NCBI GenBank assembly: GCA_025057115.1
Contig: JANWWZ010000021.1
Span: 1-42,551 of the forward strand
Direction of reading: 5' to 3'
Source of the DNA: Bernardetiaceae bacterium
GTDB taxonomy: Bacteria > Bacteroidota > Bacteroidia > Cytophagales > Thermoflexibacteraceae
DNA: 42,551 nucleotides
Positions 31,668 through 39,447 of the stretch are shown here, piece after piece (positions within the stretch are counted from its first letter, which is position 1; each line of letters begins with the position of its first letter). A program made the position numbers and the translations under genes. The notes under the pieces were generated by a model. That model did not search any database. It was not told the DNA's origin and was given only the letters and a program-made list of their open reading frames with translations.

Positions 31668-33476
31668 TTAATTAAGCCACTCTAAACTGCGATTTAAAAA
31701 GGCGGTCAGTTCTTTGCCGCTAAGCATATTTTGCGCCAGCAAGGCAATGTCATAAGTATGCCGAGCAATTCTTTCTCTCTCTTCCTGACTTTCTGTTCTG
31801 ACTAAGCGATTAATAAGAGGATGGTTGCCGTTGATGACAAGGTTAATTTGTTCAGGCAAACTACTGGCGTATTCAGCTGCGCTACCAATAGAAGCCATTT
31901 CTTTCATGCGGCGGAAAAACTCTGGCAAAACAATGCTTACTGGCAGTTCGTCCGTAGAAAGGGGCTCAATGCTTACCGAATCCTTGCCGCTAATTTTTTT
32001 GTAGAGATCGAGGATGCTTTTCTTTTCATCTTCGGAAAGTACAACAGGCGGCTTGTTGATTTTTTCTATGAGCTTATCTATAGTGTCAGAGTCCACGCGC
32101 TTGAGGTGCGCTTTGTCTAATTTGCGTTCTAAAAATCCAGCAAAATGGCTATCTATGACGCTATTTAACACCAACACGTCATAGCCTCGCTTCTGAGCAG
32201 CTTGCACGTAAACGTCTTGTTTTTCTGGATTGTTGGTATAGAGCAATATTAAATAGCCATCTTTGTCCGTTTGATTAGCTTTGATGTAGTCTTTGTACTC
32301 ATCAATGGTAAAATATTTACCCTCAACGTTTTTCAACAAAGCAAAGGCGTTGGCTTTTTCAGCAAACTTGTCTTCGGTGATCATGCCAAATTTGACGAAT
32401 AGTTCAATGCCATCCCATTTCTTCTGGTAGGCTTCTCTATCGCTTTTGAACAATTCTTGGAGTTTTTCGGCTACTTTGCGAGTGATGTAGCTGTTAATTT
32501 TCTTTACATTGCTATCAGCCTGTAGAAAACTTCTCGACACGTTCAGCGGAATATCAGGCGAGTCGATAACTCCATGAAGCAAGGTCAAAAATTCAGGCAC
32601 AATGTCTCTTACTTCATCAGTGATGAAAACTTGTTTTTGATAAAGCTGTATTTTATTGCGGCTGATTAACTCGTTTTTTACTTTTGGAAAGTATAAAATG
32701 CCCGTGAGCTTGAAAGGATAGTCCACATTCAGGTGAATCCAAAACATGGGGTCTTCTGCCAGCGGATAAAGTTGGCGATAAAAGTCTAGATAGTCTTCAT
32801 CTTTCAAATCAGCTGGATTTTTCGTCCAAAGGGGTTGGGTATTGTTAATTACATCCCCTTCTAGAGCAACTTCTATGGGCAAAAATTTGCAATACTTGTT
32901 CAAGATCTCGCGCAGGCGGTAGGGCTGCAAAAATTCTTCGGAATCAGAGGCAATGTGCAAAATGACATCCGTTCCGCGCTCTTTTTTAACCGCAGGTCGA
33001 ATTTCAAATTCAGTATTGCCTTCGCAAATCCATTCGGCGGCGGGGGCTTCTTCTTGCCATGACTTGGTAATAATGCGCACTTTGTCAGCTACCATGAACG
33101 CCGAGTAAAAACCCAATCCAAATTGCCCAATCAGTTGCTGGCTGGCGTCTTTGTCTTTGTACTTTTCAATAAACTCTTTGGCACCAGAAAAGGCAATTTG
33201 GTTGATATATTTTTTGATTTCTTCAGCCGTCATGCCAATACCTTTATCGCTGACGGTAATAGTTTTGGCATTTTTGTTAATGGTAATGTCAATGCGCGTG
33301 TCTCCAATCTCGCCTTTGAATTCTCCGATTGCTGCAAGGCTTTTTAGCTTTTGAGTGGCGTCTACTGCATTGGAAACCAGCTCGCGCAGAAATATCTCAT
33401 GATTTGAATAGAGGAATTTTTTAATGATGGGAAAAATATTTTCCGTATGTATGGAAAGAGTGCCTTTTTCCTGCAT
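31668..33476 (-). CDS. htpG: Molecular chaperone HtpG (Hsp90)
   Basis: A 602-residue Hsp90 chaperone. The GHKL ATPase domain carries EIFLRELVSNAVDATQKL, TVSDKGIGM, and IGQFGLGFYSAFMVADKV. The middle domain has the catalytic arginine region PLNVSRSFLQ, and a C-terminal dimerisation domain ends the protein. It is slightly short for Bacteroidota HtpG but intact. It stands alone, convergent with the FtsX permease gene with a 10-bp gap, and no obvious heat-shock promoter can be named from the sequence. Confidence 0.97.
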   Translation of the reverse strand: MQEKGTLSIHTENIFPIIKKFLYSNHEIFLRELVSNAVDATQKLKSLAAIGEFKGEIGDTRIDITINKNAKTITVSDKGIGMTAEEIKKYINQIAFSGAKEFIEKYKDKDASQQLIGQFGLGFYSAFMVADKVRIITKSWQEEAPAAEWICEGNTEFEIRPAVKKERGTDVILHIASDSEEFLQPYRLREILNKYCKFLPIEVALEGDVINNTQPLWTKNPADLKDEDYLDFYRQLYPLAEDPMFWIHLNVDYPFKLTGILYFPKVKNELISRNKIQLYQKQVFITDEVRDIVPEFLTLLHGVIDSPDIPLNVSRSFLQADSNVKKINSYITRKVAEKLQELFKSDREAYQKKWDGIELFVKFGMITEDKFAEKANAFALLKNVEGKYFTIDEYKDYIKANQTDKDGYLILLYTNNPEKQDVYVQAAQKRGYDVLVLNSVIDSHFAGFLERKLDKAHLKRVDSDTIDKLIEKINKPPVVLSEDEKKSILDLYKKISGKDSVSIEPLSTDELPVSIVLPEFFRRMKEMASIGSAAEYASSLPEQINLVINGNHPLINRLVRTESQEERERIARHTYDIALLAQNMLSGKELTAFLNRSLEWLN

Positions 33477-33566
33477 AGTTCATTGCGGTTAATCGCTTAG
33501 CAGGAGGCTAATTTTATGCCAGGGCACAGTAGCCAGAGAAGAGGAGGGAAAAAGCCTGCCAAAAAG

Positions 33567-34016
33567 TCAGCTACTTGCTTCTGGAAGGGAAAGTTTCTTT
33601 TTCATGCGACAGATTTTGATAGAGCCCCTTTGCTCTACCGTAATTTCATCCATAATCTGCTTGACCAAAAAAAGCCCCAAGCCATTTCGCTTTTTTTCTA
33701 AGATAATTTGCCGCACATCTGGCACTTGGTATAAAGCCATGTTAAAATGGTCTGGTTTGCTGTCTTGCACTTCAAAATTAATTTCATTAGGGAGGCGAAT
33801 GATTTTGACCTCAATGGCATGGGCATCGTTGCAGCAATGGGCATGAATGATCAAATTGGCACAAACTTCATCAAGGGCAAGGATGAGCAAGTATTGCTGC
33901 TCCTCTGGAATTGCCCACTTGCTAAGAGCATTGCGTGCAAACTGGCGCAAGTGGCTCAGCGAATCCCGTTTGCAACTCAGGTTAATGGAATGCTCCCATT
34001 GCTGACTTTGCTTCAT
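33567..34016 (-). CDS. RsbW-like anti-sigma regulatory kinase
   Basis: A 149-residue GHKL ATPase of the HATPase_c_2 group, similar to serine kinases RsbW/SpoIIAB that bind sigma or other partners and phosphorylate a STAS antagonist. The N box is LALDEVCANLIIHAH and the G2-type box is RNGLGLFLVKQIMDEI. The region between them is degenerate relative to RsbW. The overlapping upstream STAS gene is its likely partner. No PP2C phosphatase or sigma factor lies in the window. The start at 34016 overlaps the STAS gene by 35 bp, which suggests tight translational coupling. Confidence 0.85.
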   Translation of the reverse strand: MKQSQQWEHSINLSCKRDSLSHLRQFARNALSKWAIPEEQQYLLILALDEVCANLIIHAHCCNDAHAIEVKIIRLPNEINFEVQDSKPDHFNMALYQVPDVRQIILEKKRNGLGLFLVKQIMDEITVEQRGSIKICRMKKKLSLPEASS

Positions 34017-34329
34017 GAGTAGAGTTATAAATAGTAATAAGTTGGTCCAAACCGAGCATTTTTAAGGCGTTGTTTATTTTAGGGTTTAGGTTACAGAGGG
34101 CAAAAGAAATGTTTTTTTCTTGGCACTCCCCGTGCCGTGAAATCAAGACGCCAATGCCTGGGGAGGAAGTGTATTCCAACTTAGCGCAATCAATTAGCAC
34201 TGCTTTAGGCTGTTGGGCTATGACTTCTCCCATTTTATTGTCAAACGCTAATGCCGAGCTGGCATCTAACTCACCTTTGAGCGATACAATTACCACGCCC
34301 TTTATTTGTTGCGTACTTATTTCTATCAT
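33982..34329 (-). CDS. STAS-domain anti-sigma factor antagonist
   Basis: A 115-residue single STAS domain, SpoIIAA/RsbV type. Conserved features are VVIVSLKGELDASSA, the AVLIDCAKLEYTSSPGIGVLIS core and KMLGLDQLITIY. The likely phospho-acceptor is Ser56, just before Pro57-Gly58. Most antagonists have an alanine or serine in place of the proline, so phosphorylation may be altered. It is the first gene of a two-gene unit with the RsbW-like kinase, in a partner-switching module whose target is unknown. Confidence 0.88.
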   Translation of the reverse strand: MIEISTQQIKGVVIVSLKGELDASSALAFDNKMGEVIAQQPKAVLIDCAKLEYTSSPGIGVLISRHGECQEKNISFALCNLNPKINNALKMLGLDQLITIYNSTHEAKSAMGAFH

Positions 34330-34427
34330 TTTAACGTTTTTTTAAAATTCAGGTTGCCTCAAGCCAAAGATTTCTTTATTTCAAAAGCAATGAATATCGA
34401 GCTTTTCTGTTTGCTTTCTCCTTGACT

Positions 34428-34467
34428 TACAAAAATAAAAGAAGCCAGCAGTTATTCACTACTGGCT
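34428..34467 (-). terminator. Terminator of the TonB receptor gene
   Basis: AGCCAGcAGT pairs with ACTaCTGGCT (34443-34467) around a 5-nt loop, with one mismatch. On the minus strand it is followed by TTCTTTTATTTTTG. It lies 23 bp beyond the receptor stop. Confidence 0.75.
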
Positions 34468-34489
34468 AAGCAAGTGCAAAGATAACTTT

Positions 34490-36751
34490 TTAAAAGTTGG
34501 TTTTCAATCCAAAGTTAAAGCTCAAAGGCATGTTGGGACGATAGCCGTTGGGAAGGTTGGCTGCAATAGCTTTGTTGTTGGTCAGGTTGTTAATGAGGAA
34601 GAATGCAGTCAAGTGTTTGTGAAAGTGATAATTGCCCGAAAGATCAATGAGTAGAAATTTGTCAATGGCGTTTACATCGTTGAAACTAATATTATCACTA
34701 GGCACTATAATATTTTCCCTTTGTCCAGGCTTGATTCGAGTAGTACCTACGTAGCGAGCCACTGCTGTAAAGTCGAAGCGATTGCTTTCTAGGCTGAGGG
34801 TAGCTGCCCACTGATGGGGAGTGACAAATGGAATAAAATCGCCTTTGCTGATCTGTCCGCTGCCGAAGTCTCCGCCTGCACCCATAAACGTTTCGCCGAA
34901 AGTGGCATGCGTGTAAGTATAGACAAAGCGCAAGGGCAAGTGCCAATCGGTGTTAGTGCCTTTTATAGAAAGTAAGTCATAGTGAGCAGTCAACTCAATG
35001 CCTTTAATTTGTGCTTTGCCAGCGTTGAACATGTTACCCGTGCCCATGCCGCCGGTGGAAACCATGTCCGAACCTAGTATATTAGAGTAATTGTTGAGAA
35101 AAGCCACCAATTGCAGGGCGTAGTGCTTTTTGTCGAGTTGGTAGCCGATTTCGTAGTTGGTAGCAAATTCAGGGCGGGCTTGTCCTGTAGTAGAGGTTAC
35201 AGAGGGCATGCCAGGAGGGGAGAAACCTTTGTGCAGACCAGCGAATAAGTTCATTTCGCTTGTAAGGTCGTAATTGATGCCTATGCCAGGCAGTAGTACA
35301 GTGAGTTGGTTAGTGGCAGTGCGCAAGGCAGTTCCTAAACGAGCATTATCTCCATTGCCGTAGTTGAGAAATTCCAGATTTATTTTTTCGCAGCGCACTC
35401 CTGGACTAATTTTTAAATTCTTGAAAATGAGGTCATAGCTCAAAAAGGCTGCTATGCTACTGGCTCTGCGGATTTGGTTTTCAGCGTTTCCTTTGATTCC
35501 TGCAGCAGTCAGGACCATAACTCCATTGGTCATTGCGTAGGTAGAGCGGGTGGCATAGCGGTCTGCTTGGTCTTTGTGGTAACGCACCCCTGCTTGCACA
35601 TGATGTACTAACCTATGGGTAGTAAAGTGATATTGTACAGTGGACTGAATGCCTTGTGTGTGAAAGGTTCTTTCAGCACTTTGGTAGTCTACATTGCCAT
35701 TGGCTTGACCAGTCATTACTAAGTAAGCGTTCCTGTGGGCAATTGGATTGGCTAAGATATTGTTGAGCGCTTGCCCGGCAACGGTGTTTACTCGTGCCCA
35801 GTCGCGGAAAGTGTAAGTGTAGTACGCAGTAGTAGTGATAGAAAGCCCCTTGGCAGGTAGAATGACATGGCTAAGAGACACTTCACTGCGGTTCATGCTT
35901 ATTCGGTCCTTCTGGGTGGCAGCATACCGCCGCCAAGGATTGTCTTTGTAATCTTGATAAGTCAACCCTAAGTAAGCTTCGTTGCCTTCCTCTGTAAAAT
36001 TGAGCAGTTTTAGGGTAACTGATTGAGGAATAGCGGCTTGTTGACCAGTATGCCAGCGAAGCTTGCTCATGAAATCTCTGCGTTCAAAGCCAGTGTTGCC
36101 ACCTCCGTCTAGTTGTTTAAAACCTGTGGTAGCAAAGCGGTTGATTTCAAAAAGATAGTCGAAATGTTCGTGGCTGTCTCCGATCCAAATTCGCTGCTGG
36201 TTGGTGTGGAAACTTCCGTAAGTGGCTTGGGCAAATCCCTGGAAAGATTCAGGAATAGGCGTAGAAAGCAAATTGATGACCCCGCCAATGGTGTAGGGTC
36301 CGTATTTGATCTGACTGCTGCCCTTGCGCACCTCTACAGCGTTAATGCGCAAGAAGGTAGGAAAGTAATATGCAGCAGGATCGGCATAGGGAGCAGGCGC
36401 TATCATCACGCCATCTTCCATTAAAGTAATTTTAGCACTGCGATTCACTGGCGTGCCCCTCAAACCAATGTTAGGGCGCAATCCGTATCCTTCTTCATCT
36501 CTAATATTAACCCCAGGAACAAGGCGCAATACATGGTTAAAATTAGGTTGATTGAGCATAGCTAATTGTTTACTGCTAAGCAGTTGGGTTGCCCCAGGCA
36601 GGGAACGAGCTTTCTGACCTAAAATGGTAACTTCATTCAACAACTGGTCGCTTAGCCTTGCTTCTTCTGCACCTTTGAGAGTGTCAATTTGTGCCATGGT
36701 TAAGGTTGAAAGAAGGGCACATAAAAATGCAGCAAGTAAAAACGGTTTCAT
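34490..36751 (-). CDS. TonB-dependent outer-membrane receptor, FecA-like
   Basis: A 753-residue ligand-gated barrel for uptake of an iron chelate or similar ligand, powered by TonB. The signal peptide MKPFLLAAFLCALLSTLTMAQ is followed by the plug with LRLVPGVNIRDEEGYGLRPNIGLRGTP, LMEDGVMIAPAPYADPAAYY and VEVRKGSSQIKYGPYTIGGVINL. These match ferric-citrate-type receptors. The barrel ends with the aromatic residue F. There is no FecR/FecI sigma system or carboxypeptidase-like domain. I chose the ATG at 36751, since 36811 adds 20 residues that break the signal peptide. A palindromic operator sits just before the gene, so iron repression is likely. Confidence 0.94.
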   Translation of the reverse strand: MKPFLLAAFLCALLSTLTMAQIDTLKGAEEARLSDQLLNEVTILGQKARSLPGATQLLSSKQLAMLNQPNFNHVLRLVPGVNIRDEEGYGLRPNIGLRGTPVNRSAKITLMEDGVMIAPAPYADPAAYYFPTFLRINAVEVRKGSSQIKYGPYTIGGVINLLSTPIPESFQGFAQATYGSFHTNQQRIWIGDSHEHFDYLFEINRFATTGFKQLDGGGNTGFERRDFMSKLRWHTGQQAAIPQSVTLKLLNFTEEGNEAYLGLTYQDYKDNPWRRYAATQKDRISMNRSEVSLSHVILPAKGLSITTTAYYTYTFRDWARVNTVAGQALNNILANPIAHRNAYLVMTGQANGNVDYQSAERTFHTQGIQSTVQYHFTTHRLVHHVQAGVRYHKDQADRYATRSTYAMTNGVMVLTAAGIKGNAENQIRRASSIAAFLSYDLIFKNLKISPGVRCEKINLEFLNYGNGDNARLGTALRTATNQLTVLLPGIGINYDLTSEMNLFAGLHKGFSPPGMPSVTSTTGQARPEFATNYEIGYQLDKKHYALQLVAFLNNYSNILGSDMVSTGGMGTGNMFNAGKAQIKGIELTAHYDLLSIKGTNTDWHLPLRFVYTYTHATFGETFMGAGGDFGSGQISKGDFIPFVTPHQWAATLSLESNRFDFTAVARYVGTTRIKPGQRENIIVPSDNISFNDVNAIDKFLLIDLSGNYHFHKHLTAFFLINNLTNNKAIAANLPNGYRPNMPLSFNFGLKTNF

Positions 36752-36768
36752 ATCGTTCTTAAGTTTAT

Positions 36769-36783
36769 TTAGACTAAGTCTAA
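36769..36783. promoter_or_regulatory. Palindromic operator at the TonB receptor start site
   Basis: TTAGACT and AGTCTAA form a perfect 7-bp inverted repeat around one base. The site lies 18 bp before the start codon and just downstream of a strong -7 box, where a repressor would block initiation. The size and place suit a Fur- or DtxR-type metal repressor. The exact regulator is inferred. Confidence 0.65.
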
Positions 36784-36790
36784 TTAACAG

Positions 36791-36821
36791 CAAAAATAAA
36801 TGCTTTATCAATTACTCGCAA
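36791..36821 (-). promoter_or_regulatory. Bacteroidota-type promoter of the TonB receptor
   Basis: On the minus strand TTG (36821-36819) is followed by 20 bp and TATTTTTG (36798-36791), an exact TAnnTTTG match. The same spacing occurs at the tRNA-Gly promoter. The operator overlaps the expected start of transcription. Confidence 0.75.
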
Positions 36822-36871
36822 GTTCGAATTGGGTTTTTGAGGAAAGTAAGGGATAAAGTAAGAGCTAAAGG

Positions 36872-36897
36872 AAGGGCACGCCAGGCAACGTGCCCTT
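36872..36897 (-). terminator. Terminator of hmgA
   Basis: AAGGGCACG pairs perfectly with CGTGCCCTT around an 8-nt loop, 9 bp past the hmgA stop. The minus-strand tail CCTTTAGCTC is only moderately T-rich, so it may be a weak terminator. Confidence 0.6.
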
Positions 36898-36906
36898 GCT
36901 AATTGT

Positions 36907-38064
36907 TCATTCCAACCAAGAGCGGTAATAGGTGCTATCTTCAATGGCTAAGGCTTGTTCAGTAATGGAAAGGGGGCGGAAGGTGTCTATCATTACTGCC
37001 AACTCTTTAGTTTCTTTTTTGCCAATGCTGCGCTCCATAGCTCCTGGATGAGGACCATGCGGAATGCCACCTGGATGCAAGGTGAACATACCTGGCTCTA
37101 CGTCGTTGCGGCTCATGAAATCGCCATCTACGTAGTAAAGCACTTCGTCAGAATCTATATTGCTGTGATTGTAAGGGGCAGGCACAGCTCTGGGATGGTA
37201 ATCGTACAGCCTTGGACAGAAAGAACAAACCACAAGTGCCTCTGTTTCAAAGGTTTGATGTACAGGCGGCGGTTGGTGAATCCGTCCAGTAATAGGCTCA
37301 AAATTGTGAATACTAAACCCATAGGGGTAGTTATACCCATCCCATCCTACTACGTCAAAGGGATGGGAAGCATACACTACCTCATGCATTGCGTTCTGTT
37401 TTTTGATTTTGATTAGAAAATCTCCTTTTTGGTCATGGGTTTCCAAGTCAGTAGGCAGTTTGTAATCTCTTTCACAGTAGGGAGCCTGTTCTAGTAGTTG
37501 TCCAAATTGGTTGCGATAACGCCGCGGGGTGTAAATAGGTGCGCGCGACTCCATCCACAACAGGCGATTTTCTTGACTTTCAAACTCTAGCTGATAAATT
37601 ACCCCCCGTGGAATAATTAAGTAATCTCCATATTCGAAGTTAATCGTTCCCAGTTGAGTGCGCAGCTTGCCACTGCCTCGATGGACGAACAACAACTCGT
37701 CATAAGCTCCGTTTTTGTAAAAATAATCCGTCATGCTCTTGCGCGGAGCCGCTACTCCGATGGTACAATCGCCATTTACCAAAAGTGGTACGCGGCTTTC
37801 TAAGTAATCCTCGGCGGGCGCTATCTGGAAACCGCGCAGTTTTCTGGCTTTGAGGTTATCAGTTACTGCAATGGAAGGCGCTACACTGTAAGAACGAAGA
37901 ATCTCTTTGACCATCGTAGGGCGATAAATGTGGTACATGAGGGAAGAAAGCCCTGAAAATCCCTCAGTACCAAATAGTTGCTCGTAATAGTAACCGCCGT
38001 TGGGCTTTTCAAATATCGTATGGCGCTTAGGCGGAATTTTTCCAAGTTTATGATAGATGGGCAT
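36907..38064 (-). CDS. hmgA: Homogentisate 1,2-dioxygenase
   Basis: A 385-residue cupin enzyme that opens the homogentisate ring with O2 and Fe(II) in tyrosine/phenylalanine breakdown. The compact Bacteroidota form keeps the metal-site region: YNHSNIDSDEVLYYVDGDF with candidate His/Glu ligands, and FTLHPGGIPHGPHPGAME with the last histidine. Other family features are YGDYLIIPRGVIYQLEFE and ASHPFDVVGWDGYNYPYGFSI. It follows a KynB-like cyclase gene, 96 bp away, in what looks like an aromatic-amino-acid catabolic pair. No maiA or fahA gene is in the window. Confidence 0.92.
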   Translation of the reverse strand: MPIYHKLGKIPPKRHTIFEKPNGGYYYEQLFGTEGFSGLSSLMYHIYRPTMVKEILRSYSVAPSIAVTDNLKARKLRGFQIAPAEDYLESRVPLLVNGDCTIGVAAPRKSMTDYFYKNGAYDELLFVHRGSGKLRTQLGTINFEYGDYLIIPRGVIYQLEFESQENRLLWMESRAPIYTPRRYRNQFGQLLEQAPYCERDYKLPTDLETHDQKGDFLIKIKKQNAMHEVVYASHPFDVVGWDGYNYPYGFSIHNFEPITGRIHQPPPVHQTFETEALVVCSFCPRLYDYHPRAVPAPYNHSNIDSDEVLYYVDGDFMSRNDVEPGMFTLHPGGIPHGPHPGAMERSIGKKETKELAVMIDTFRPLSITEQALAIEDSTYYRSWLE

Positions 38065-38160
38065 ACGAACAGGCGTTTAGAATAGTTGGTATAGCATTAA
38101 TTAGCATAGCAATTATATAGCCTTTCTCAAATAAATCCAACAAATCCACTCCAAAAAGTT

Positions 38161-38796
38161 TTACAAGGGAAGTAGCACGGCTCTTGCGGGTGCCCCATCC
38201 GCTCCTTGAATCTTCAAAGGCAAGCAACAAAGCAGGTAGTCTCCTGGTGCTACTTGCGATAGGTCCAATCCCTCCAAAATGGCTATTTCCTTGCGCAAAA
38301 GAATTCGGTGGGTTTCAAAGCTATCTTGATAGCGCTGAATGGAGAGGTAGTCAATTCCCAGCAAAAGGATGTGGTTTTCAACCGCCCATTGTGCTGCTTC
38401 TACGGTAAGGGCGCAGTAATGAGGATAGAACTGGCTGTTTTGAGTATGCCAAAGAAGAGAATTGTCTGTTTTAAAGAGCAAGCGCGGTTGTAGCTTGGTT
38501 TTGTGCTTAGCCTCCTCCAACATGGCAGCGGTAATGCACTCTCGTTGGCGGAAGTCCAGCACGGTGCAAGGTCCTATCAGTCGTTGCAGATCTACTTCGG
38601 CGATGGAGCGGGCTTTGTCTATAAAATGCAAAGGAGCATCCACATGGGTGCCTATGTGAGCATTGGTGTAAATAATGGTTACGTTGGCGTCATCACCTGC
38701 AGCAATGCGAGAAGCCCAAGAGGTAGAAAAGCCGACCCCGTCAGGCCATGCTACAAGTTGAGGGTGTAAGGTAACGGAAATATCAATAATGTGCAT
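38161..38796 (-). CDS. Cyclase family protein, kynurenine formamidase-like
   Basis: A 211-residue metal-dependent hydrolase of the KynB/cyclase family. The signature HIGTHVDAPLHF (His47, His51, Asp53, His57) binds zinc, and the end GADGAPARAVLLPL is typical. In tryptophan breakdown KynB hydrolyses N-formylkynurenine to kynurenine and formate. The match favours this role, but related cyclases act on other amides, and no kynureninase gene is adjacent. The neighbouring hmgA supports aromatic-amino-acid catabolism. An exact -7 box lies upstream. Confidence 0.82.
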   Translation of the reverse strand: MHIIDISVTLHPQLVAWPDGVGFSTSWASRIAAGDDANVTIIYTNAHIGTHVDAPLHFIDKARSIAEVDLQRLIGPCTVLDFRQRECITAAMLEEAKHKTKLQPRLLFKTDNSLLWHTQNSQFYPHYCALTVEAAQWAVENHILLLGIDYLSIQRYQDSFETHRILLRKEIAILEGLDLSQVAPGDYLLCCLPLKIQGADGAPARAVLLPL

Positions 38797-38837
38797 AGAT
38801 TTTTATCTACTGATGGGCACACGGATTCGAGCAAGTG

Positions 38838-38845
38838 CAAAGTTA
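38838..38845 (-). promoter_or_regulatory. -7-type box of the kynB-like/hmgA pair
   Basis: On the minus strand TAACTTTG matches TAnnTTTG exactly, 41 bp before the start codon. The -33 element at 20-bp spacing is TTA instead of TTG, one mismatch from the model. Confidence 0.5.
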
Positions 38846-39045
38846 AGTGCAAAAGAAGGGGAAGGTAAATTTTTTTGATTCAACTGCATTTCTATTGGTG
38901 TGGTTGCGGTGCGAGTCTTTTTGCTATTACTCGCGCCTTTGTGAACAATCTACCTTGTTGGTGTCTTAAGAACTTAGTTGCCGTTTTTTGATACTTTGAA
39001 AAACACTGCTAAGGGCTCGCATAGTATTAAGCCCCCTGTTAGAGA
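38846..39045. other. Gene-free region with two hairpins
   Basis: No coding frame I can support lies between the cyclase gene and the tRNA cluster. A 9-bp stem GGTGCGAGT/ACTCGCGCC (38908-38937, one G-U pair, 12-nt loop, then TTT) and a weaker AGGGCT/AGCCCC hairpin at about 39011-39036 are present. They could belong to a short plus-strand RNA or be chance. Confidence 0.4.
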
Positions 39046-39094
39046 ATTGAAAAACCGCTCTGATGAGACTTCAGCGGCAGAGCGGTTTTTCAAT
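39046..39094 (-). terminator. Bidirectional terminator after the tRNA cluster
   Basis: A perfect 16-bp stem: ATTGAAAAACCGCTCT (39046-39061) pairs with AGAGCGGTTTTTCAAT (39079-39094) around a 17-nt loop. It lies 7 bp past the last tRNA and has T/A runs on both strands. Confidence 0.85.
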
Positions 39095-39100
39095 CACAAA

Positions 39101-39174
39101 TGACCCTAGCAGGAATCGAACCTGCAACCTACTGCTTAGAAGGCAGTTGCTCTATCCAGTTGAGCTATAGGGTC
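39101..39174 (-). tRNA. tRNA-Arg (TCT)
   Basis: A 74-nt cloverleaf. The acceptor stem GACCCTA pairs with TAGGGTC, with discriminator A. The anticodon arm ACTGC/GCAGT holds loop CTTCTAA, giving anticodon TCT. The T arm is GCAGGTTCGATTCCTGC. CCA is not encoded. It is the third gene in the Ser-Pro-Arg cluster. Confidence 0.97.
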
Positions 39175-39189
39175 AGAGGCAGCGATTTG

Positions 39190-39264
39190 TCGGGGTGGCA
39201 AGATTTGAACTTGCGACCTCCACATCCCAAATGTGGCGCGATAACCGGGCTACGCTACACCCCG
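39190..39264 (-). tRNA. tRNA-Pro (TGG)
   Basis: A 75-nt cloverleaf. The acceptor stem CGGGGTG pairs with CACCCCG, with discriminator A. The anticodon arm CCACA/TGTGG holds loop TTTGGGA, giving anticodon TGG. The T arm is GCAAGTTCAAATCTTGC. It is the middle gene of the cluster, 15 bp upstream of tRNA-Arg. Confidence 0.97.
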
Positions 39265-39283
39265 CAGGAGTTGATATAAAGGG

Positions 39284-39368
39284 CGGAGAGTGGGGGATTC
39301 GAACCCCCGGACCGGTTACCCGGTCACGGTTTAGCAAACCGCTCCTTTAACCACTCAGGCAACTCTCC
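39284..39368 (-). tRNA. tRNA-Ser (GCT)
   Basis: An 85-nt class II tRNA. The acceptor stem GGAGAGT pairs with ACTCTCC, with discriminator G. The anticodon arm CGGTTTGCTAAACCG carries anticodon GCT. The long variable arm TGACCGGGTAACCGGTC is present. It is the first gene of the Ser-Pro-Arg cluster. Confidence 0.97.
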
Positions 39369-39387
39369 GACTGTTAAAAAGATAGCG

Positions 39388-39417
39388 CAAAATTACTACA
39401 AGTAGCCTTCTTTCCAA
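39388..39417 (-). promoter_or_regulatory. Bacteroidota-type promoter of the Ser-Pro-Arg tRNA cluster
   Basis: On the minus strand TTG (39417-39415) is followed by 19 bp and TAATTTTG (39395-39388), an exact TAnnTTTG match, 20 bp before tRNA-Ser. The tRNAs therefore need not depend on read-through from aspS. Confidence 0.75.
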
Positions 39418-39447
39418 GATTGTTGGAAAAAATATTTTGCCTTTGGT

